A DNA stretch of 9,469 nucleotides, from positions 1 through 9,469 of the forward strand of contig CAIYYE010000041.1 of assembly GCA_903930395.1 (NCBI GenBank), in the 5' to 3' direction. The notes under the pieces are model-generated. The model was not told where the DNA came from. It made no database searches and saw only the letters and a list, made by a program, of their open reading frames with translations. Both the position numbers and the translations under genes were made by a program. Source of the stretch: an uncultured beta proteobacterium. Its GTDB lineage: Bacteria > Pseudomonadota > Gammaproteobacteria > Burkholderiales > Rhodocyclaceae. Within the stretch, counting starts at the first letter, position 1, and each line of letters opens with the position of its first letter. Positions 5,945-9,469 of this stretch are shown here, one piece after another.

Positions 5945-7443
5945 CGCACGAACCTCGCCGCGGCGGCCTGGCTGGCTGTTTCGGTCAGATAGAGCCAGGG
6001 TTCGGTAAAAAAGCCGATGGCCAGCATGGCAGCCAGTGCAATGCCGCAGACCAGGTATTCCATGATCTGCGTCCGGTCGACGTCATGGCCCCCGACCCTG
6101 GCTTGCGACAGGAAGGCTTTCTGGAAAGCCCAGAGCAGGAAGCCGGCGGCGGCGACGTTGCCGAGCGCCGTCGCCACCGTCGACAATGCGCCGAAGGTGT
6201 CGATCGAGGCCTCCAGGATCAGGTGGGCCGCATCGAAACCCGGCGTACCGGGCATGCCAACAATGGCCAGGCCGAAGCTCAGGAAGGCGATGGCGAGGAA
6301 GGGAATGCGCTCGAACAGGCCGGAGAGTTCGTGTAGTTCGGTCGTCCCGGTGCGCCGGAAGACAAAGCCGACGATGAACCACATGCCGGTCACCGCCAGC
6401 CCGAAGTTGGCGGCGAGCAACATGGCTCCCTGGATGCCCGACTCGTGCAGGCTGAACAGGCCGATGACGAGCAGGCTGGTATGGCTGACCACGGCAAATG
6501 CCAGCAGGCGACGCAGATTACTCTGCTGGAAGGCGAGCGCCGCCGTGAAGAAGACGCCGGCCATGGCGAAACCGACGACGTAGGGCTGCCAGTACTGGAC
6601 TGCAGCCGGGGTCAGCGGCAGGACGAAACGCATCATGCCGTAGATACCGACCTTGACGCCAACCATGAGCGCCGGGGCGACGGCGATCAGGCCGTGCTGC
6701 GCCATATTGGGCAGCCAGCCATGCAGCGGAAAGAGTGGCGTGCGCACAGCCAGGCCGTAGAACAACAGGTAGAAGGCCGCCGTCTGAAACTTGCCGACGG
6801 GGACGGCACCGACCAGATCAAAGAGATCAAAGCTCCAGTACCCCCCCGTCGCCTCGGCATGGCCCCAGCCGAGCACGATGCAACCGGCGACAAAAAGCAC
6901 CCAGCCGAAGGCCTGGTACTGGACAAAGCGGGCCAGCGCATGGATTTCGGCCCGCGACGAGGCCCAGCGCCGCAGCAGGTACACGACAGACCACAATTCG
7001 AGTCCCGAAAATGCCGCGAACCACGCCACATTGACCGTCACCAGCATGCCGACCAGCCCGGTTTCGGCCAGCAGCAGCACGGCAAACAGCCGCCCCGGCG
7101 AGATCATGCCGCGACTCATGCCGTAAAGGGTCATGAGGAAAGTCAGCAGCGCCGTGAGCAGCACGAAGAGCATGCTGAGTCCATCGACCGCGACGTGGTA
7201 GGCGAGCGGGGTATAGCGTTCGGCCAGTTGCAAGGCTGGCGACAGCGGGTTGATGTGGCTGACGACGACGATGCCGAGCAGCAGTTCGCCCAGCGCGAAT
7301 ATCTTGCCCAGGGTGACCGCCGTGCGCCGCTCGTTGAAGACATAGACGACCGCCGCACCGCACAGCGGCAGCAGTTGCAGGAGCAGGAGCAGCGGCAGGC
7401 CGGCCTGGTTGTACCAGAAGATTTCACTGAGGCCGCTGCTCAC
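5941..7443 (-). CDS. NuoM/NuoN-like antiporter-type membrane subunit with altered key residues
   Basis: 500 residues, many membrane helices of the Proton_antipo_M family. It starts with GTG at 7443, overlapping the upstream gene's stop (GTGA, 7440-7443). The TM5 motif FSGLELWSVVYLL resembles NuoN and keeps a Glu (149). The TM7 motif LAVRTPLFPLHGWLPN matches the NuoM segment, but the essential Lys is Arg234 (codon CGC). Lys264 of TM8 is kept (VGVKVGIYGMMRF). In the TM12 motif GMPGTPGFDAAHLIL the usual Glu (GEF) or Lys of this family is Ala406, followed by His407. It is therefore a paralogue whose own proton path is probably modified or lost. It could be a structural spacer or a subunit that passes conformational change between its neighbours. 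It is tightly coupled to the flanking genes. Confidence 0.88.
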   Translation of the reverse strand: MSSGLSEIFWYNQAGLPLLLLLQLLPLCGAAVVYVFNERRTAVTLGKIFALGELLLGIVVVSHINPLSPALQLAERYTPLAYHVAVDGLSMLFVLLTALLTFLMTLYGMSRGMISPGRLFAVLLLAETGLVGMLVTVNVAWFAAFSGLELWSVVYLLRRWASSRAEIHALARFVQYQAFGWVLFVAGCIVLGWGHAEATGGYWSFDLFDLVGAVPVGKFQTAAFYLLFYGLAVRTPLFPLHGWLPNMAQHGLIAVAPALMVGVKVGIYGMMRFVLPLTPAAVQYWQPYVVGFAMAGVFFTAALAFQQSNLRRLLAFAVVSHTSLLVIGLFSLHESGIQGAMLLAANFGLAVTGMWFIVGFVFRRTGTTELHELSGLFERIPFLAIAFLSFGLAIVGMPGTPGFDAAHLILEASIDTFGALSTVATALGNVAAAGFLLWAFQKAFLSQARVGGHDVDRTQIMEYLVCGIALAAMLAIGFFTEPWLYLTETASQAAAARFVR

Positions 7444-8966
7444 AGGATCACCACGAAAGTCGCCATGACCGCCATCATCAGGTAGCGCGGCTGTTCGAGC
7501 AGACTCTCCAGCGTCCGCAGGTATTCGCCGGCCCGGTGCATGAGCTTTTCAGCCGTGCCGCCCTTGCCGCGCAGCAGCAGGCGGTATTCGATGCGCTGCA
7601 GGACATCGGAAGCCCAGGCCAGGAGGCGCCCCGGCAAGCCGTCGGCTACCACCAGCGGACGATCGGCATGGATGGGCTGGCCCTGCCCTGGCTGGCCGAT
7701 GGCATGATCGATGAAATGCTCCTCCAGCGCCCGGACGTCGCGGGCGAAGGACTGTGTCGGCTCGACGAGCAAGGTTTGCGACAGCTTGTCGAGCCAGAAC
7801 CGTTGCAGGGCGATGGTGTACAGCAGTTGATTGTGGCGCAGCCAGGCCGGCGGCGGTGCCGGCCGCTGGCGGGTGATGACCAGCCACGAGGGGGCCACGA
7901 GGAACTGCCAGACCCGCCAGCCGGCATGCAGGCAAAGATGGACCAGGGCCAGCGTCGTCCAGCCCAGGCCGATGGAGACGAACATCAGCGAGACCTGGAA
8001 AACGGTGGCAAAAATGAGGGCTGACTTGACGTCGGTCTGGACCAGCCCGCACAGCCAGGCGTAGATGGCCGTCAGCGCGCCGGCCACGACCAGGCCGAAC
8101 ATGACATCCGGCACCTGAATGAGCAGGGGCTCGATGCGCAGCAGGAGATAGACGCCGGCATGCACCATGACCGCACCGTAAAAGATGGCCGATGACGGCG
8201 TCGGCCCCTCGAGCGCCTTGGTGATCCACGCCGAGAAGGGCAGTTGCGCCGACTTGGCGAGCGCCGCGATGACAAAGCCGATGACCAGCAGGCGGTCATT
8301 GACGACGCTGATCTGGGAAGCCTTGGTCAGCAGCGTCCACTCGAAACCACCCAGCCAGGTGGCTGCCAGCCCGAGGGCGAGCAGGAAGCCGGCATCGCCG
8401 CCGCGATTGGTGACGAAGGCGAACAGCGCATTGCCGGTCGCTACTGGGCGATGCCAGGCATAGCCGATGAGCAGGAAGGACGAGACGCCACACATCTCCC
8501 AGCCAACGAAGGCGAGCAGCCCGTTGCCAGCGAGGAGGACGAGCTGGATGCCGGCCAGGAAGAAACTCAGCGCTATGAAAAAGCGGTGGAAGCCGGCCTC
8601 GCGATGCAGGTAATTCGCCGAGAAGCGCATGACCAGCCAGCCAATCAGCGCCGTCAGCGTGCCCAGCGTCAGCGACAGGGGGTCCAGCATGAAGGAGAAG
8701 CTCGCCTCCCAGTTGCCATTGCCGAACCAGTGCGCCAGACGACGATGCCCCGGCGCCCCATCGACGAGCGCCAGCACGTCGATGGCGATCAGCAAGACCA
8801 GCCCGCCGAAAGCCGCCAGCGAGGACAGTCGCGCCGTCAACGGCTCGGCCGCATCGCCCGAGGCCCGGCCAAGCAGGACGCGGGCACCGTTGATGACCAC
8901 CGCCAGCAGCGGCAGAACAGGGACCAGCCAGATCCAGTCGGGCAATAGGGCGAACAAGGCGATCAT
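7440..8966 (-). CDS. dabB: NuoL-like membrane partner of DabA (DabB-type), shortened C-terminal half
   Basis: 508 residues against about 610 for NuoL. The first 365 residues are clearly NuoL-like: FSFMLDPLSLTLGTLTALIG, GWLVMRFSANYLHRE, Glu157 in GWEMCGVSSFLLIGYAW, and Lys238 in AKSAQLPFSAW, followed by LEGPTPSSAIFYGAVMVHAG. In the next motif, ALVHLCLHAGWRVWQFL, the central lysine of NuoL (Lys342) is Arg351. The helices expected after this point are missing. A polar stretch of about 120 residues instead resembles the start of the NuoL lateral helix (RFWLDKLSQTLLVEP), and a final hydrophobic segment (YLMMAVMATFVVIL) ends the protein. The ATG overlaps the dabA stop (ATGA, 8963-8966), with GGGAG 7 bases upstream. 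Gene order and coupling make it the DabB-type subunit; the symbol rests on that context. Confidence 0.85.
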   Translation of the reverse strand: MIALFALLPDWIWLVPVLPLLAVVINGARVLLGRASGDAAEPLTARLSSLAAFGGLVLLIAIDVLALVDGAPGHRRLAHWFGNGNWEASFSFMLDPLSLTLGTLTALIGWLVMRFSANYLHREAGFHRFFIALSFFLAGIQLVLLAGNGLLAFVGWEMCGVSSFLLIGYAWHRPVATGNALFAFVTNRGGDAGFLLALGLAATWLGGFEWTLLTKASQISVVNDRLLVIGFVIAALAKSAQLPFSAWITKALEGPTPSSAIFYGAVMVHAGVYLLLRIEPLLIQVPDVMFGLVVAGALTAIYAWLCGLVQTDVKSALIFATVFQVSLMFVSIGLGWTTLALVHLCLHAGWRVWQFLVAPSWLVITRQRPAPPPAWLRHNQLLYTIALQRFWLDKLSQTLLVEPTQSFARDVRALEEHFIDHAIGQPGQGQPIHADRPLVVADGLPGRLLAWASDVLQRIEYRLLLRGKGGTAEKLMHRAGEYLRTLESLLEQPRYLMMAVMATFVVIL

Positions 8967-9469
8967 CGGACAGCTCCCATGATGATGGCCGGGGCCAGGG
9001 GTTCGGATTCACCAGCAAACCAGTCGACCGAGCGCGCCACGTGCGGCAGCACCGCCTTGCCGGACCACGGCAGCCAGCCACGGCGCGGGCAGTACAGTTC
9101 GATCGCGGCAGTGGTCGGTGATTTCGCCGCCAGGACAATCCATTCGTTATTGATCAGTTCATGCAGCGGCGGCTGGCGATTAAGGACGGCGCTCAGCACT
9201 TCCGGGGTCTGTTCGACGACGACGAGCAGGCGCATCGGTTCGTGGATTTCGACCATCTGCCAGGGCAGGCCGGTACGCAGGTCCGAATCCGCCCCCTCCA
9301 TGACCCCGAACAGCCCGGTGATGTTGTGCGTGATTTTCGAGCCGCAGCCGAAATGCTCGTTGTCGACGGTCGAGAAATAATATTCGAGCGCTATGCCGGC
9401 GCCGACCGGACCGGCGGCGAGCAGGATACCTTCGACGATCTGCCCGTCGTCGTCGCGCCTCGGGTCGTA
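8963..9469 (-). CDS. dabA: DabA (DUF2309/UPF0753), C-terminal 168 residues
   Basis: The frame is open from the window edge to TGA at 8963-8965; the N-terminal part is outside. DabA is the cytoplasmic, zinc-dependent, beta-carbonic-anhydrase-like subunit of the DAB inorganic carbon pump, thought to hydrate CO2 one way when coupled to its membrane partner. The family's C-terminal signature is present: VGAGIALEYYFSTVDNEHFG, CGSKITHNITGLFGVMEGA, SDLRTGLPWQMVEIHEPMRL, then a tail with INNEWIVLAAKSP. The zinc ligands lie in the missing upstream part and cannot be checked. The open frame with family signature runs on before the internal Met at 9301, so that Met is not the start. It is upstream of three antiporter-like genes with a 4-base overlap; the operon promoter lies beyond the window. 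Confidence 0.93.
   Translation of the reverse strand, partial: YDPRRDDDGQIVEGILLAAGPVGAGIALEYYFSTVDNEHFGCGSKITHNITGLFGVMEGADSDLRTGLPWQMVEIHEPMRLLVVVEQTPEVLSAVLNRQPPLHELINNEWIVLAAKSPTTAAIELYCPRRGWLPWSGKAVLPHVARSVDWFAGESEPLAPAIIMGAVR

Noticed and set aside
5027..7485. Long + strand open frames opposite the NuoM-like genes (about 5027-5992 and 6445-7485)
   Set aside because: They would encode Gln/Arg/Glu/His-rich sequence typical of antisense frames through Leu/Ala/Gly-rich membrane genes; there is no ribosome site or known domain.
4487..8966. Ordinary nuoL-nuoM-nuoN end of a complex I operon
   Set aside because: The first gene is DabA, not nuoK; no other nuo genes are present, the NuoL-like protein is too short, and the middle subunit lacks key residues.
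1..9469. CRISPR array, insertion sequence, tRNA or rRNA genes
   Set aside because: No regularly spaced repeats, transposase motifs, terminal inverted repeats or tRNA-like folds were seen by eye on either strand.

Overview
The window (9469 bases, GC-rich coding DNA) looks like chromosomal sequence from a betaproteobacterium. A Rhodocyclales-type organism (Dechloromonas/Azonexus relatives) is my best guess, from the closely E. coli-like MetRS, the GC-rich codon use and the gene types present. That placement is inference; nothing here fixes the species.

Layout. (1) Bases 2-1390: the 3' two thirds of metG (methionyl-tRNA synthetase) on the + strand. (2) Bases 1391-1804: a comparatively AT-rich gap with hairpins just after metG and three DnaA-box matches, two of which form an inverted pair. 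(3) Bases 1805-2137: a small two-helix membrane protein of unknown function. It converges on, and overlaps by TTAA, a 64-residue ribbon-helix-helix (RHH) regulator on the - strand (2134-2328). (4) Bases 2329-2433: a divergent control region with a near-consensus sigma70 promoter, and two exact ATTAACAT repeats one helical turn apart that run into the -35 box. (5) Bases 2434-4476: sulP (SLC26-type anion transporter with STAS domain) followed 12 bases later by a YjdM/PhnA zinc-ribbon protein. (6) Bases 4487-9469, all on the - strand: a translationally coupled operon, read right to left. It holds the C-terminus of DabA (DUF2309/UPF0753), then three different complex I antiporter-like membrane proteins (NuoL-like, NuoM/N-like, NuoM-like). 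Every junction is a 4-base start/stop overlap.

How the genes may work together. DabA plus a NuoL-like partner is the core of the DAB inorganic-carbon uptake system, in which a zinc enzyme resembling beta-carbonic anhydrase is coupled to a cation-driven membrane subunit. Here two further NuoM/N-type subunits are locked into the same operon. Only the last one keeps the complete set of proton-path residues; the middle one has lost two, and the NuoL-like one is shortened. This suggests an expanded, complex I-like DAB machine. The converging SulP gene could be a second bicarbonate/anion importer, making the right-hand 7 kb a candidate inorganic carbon or anion acquisition locus. The RHH protein is a plausible regulator of sulP.
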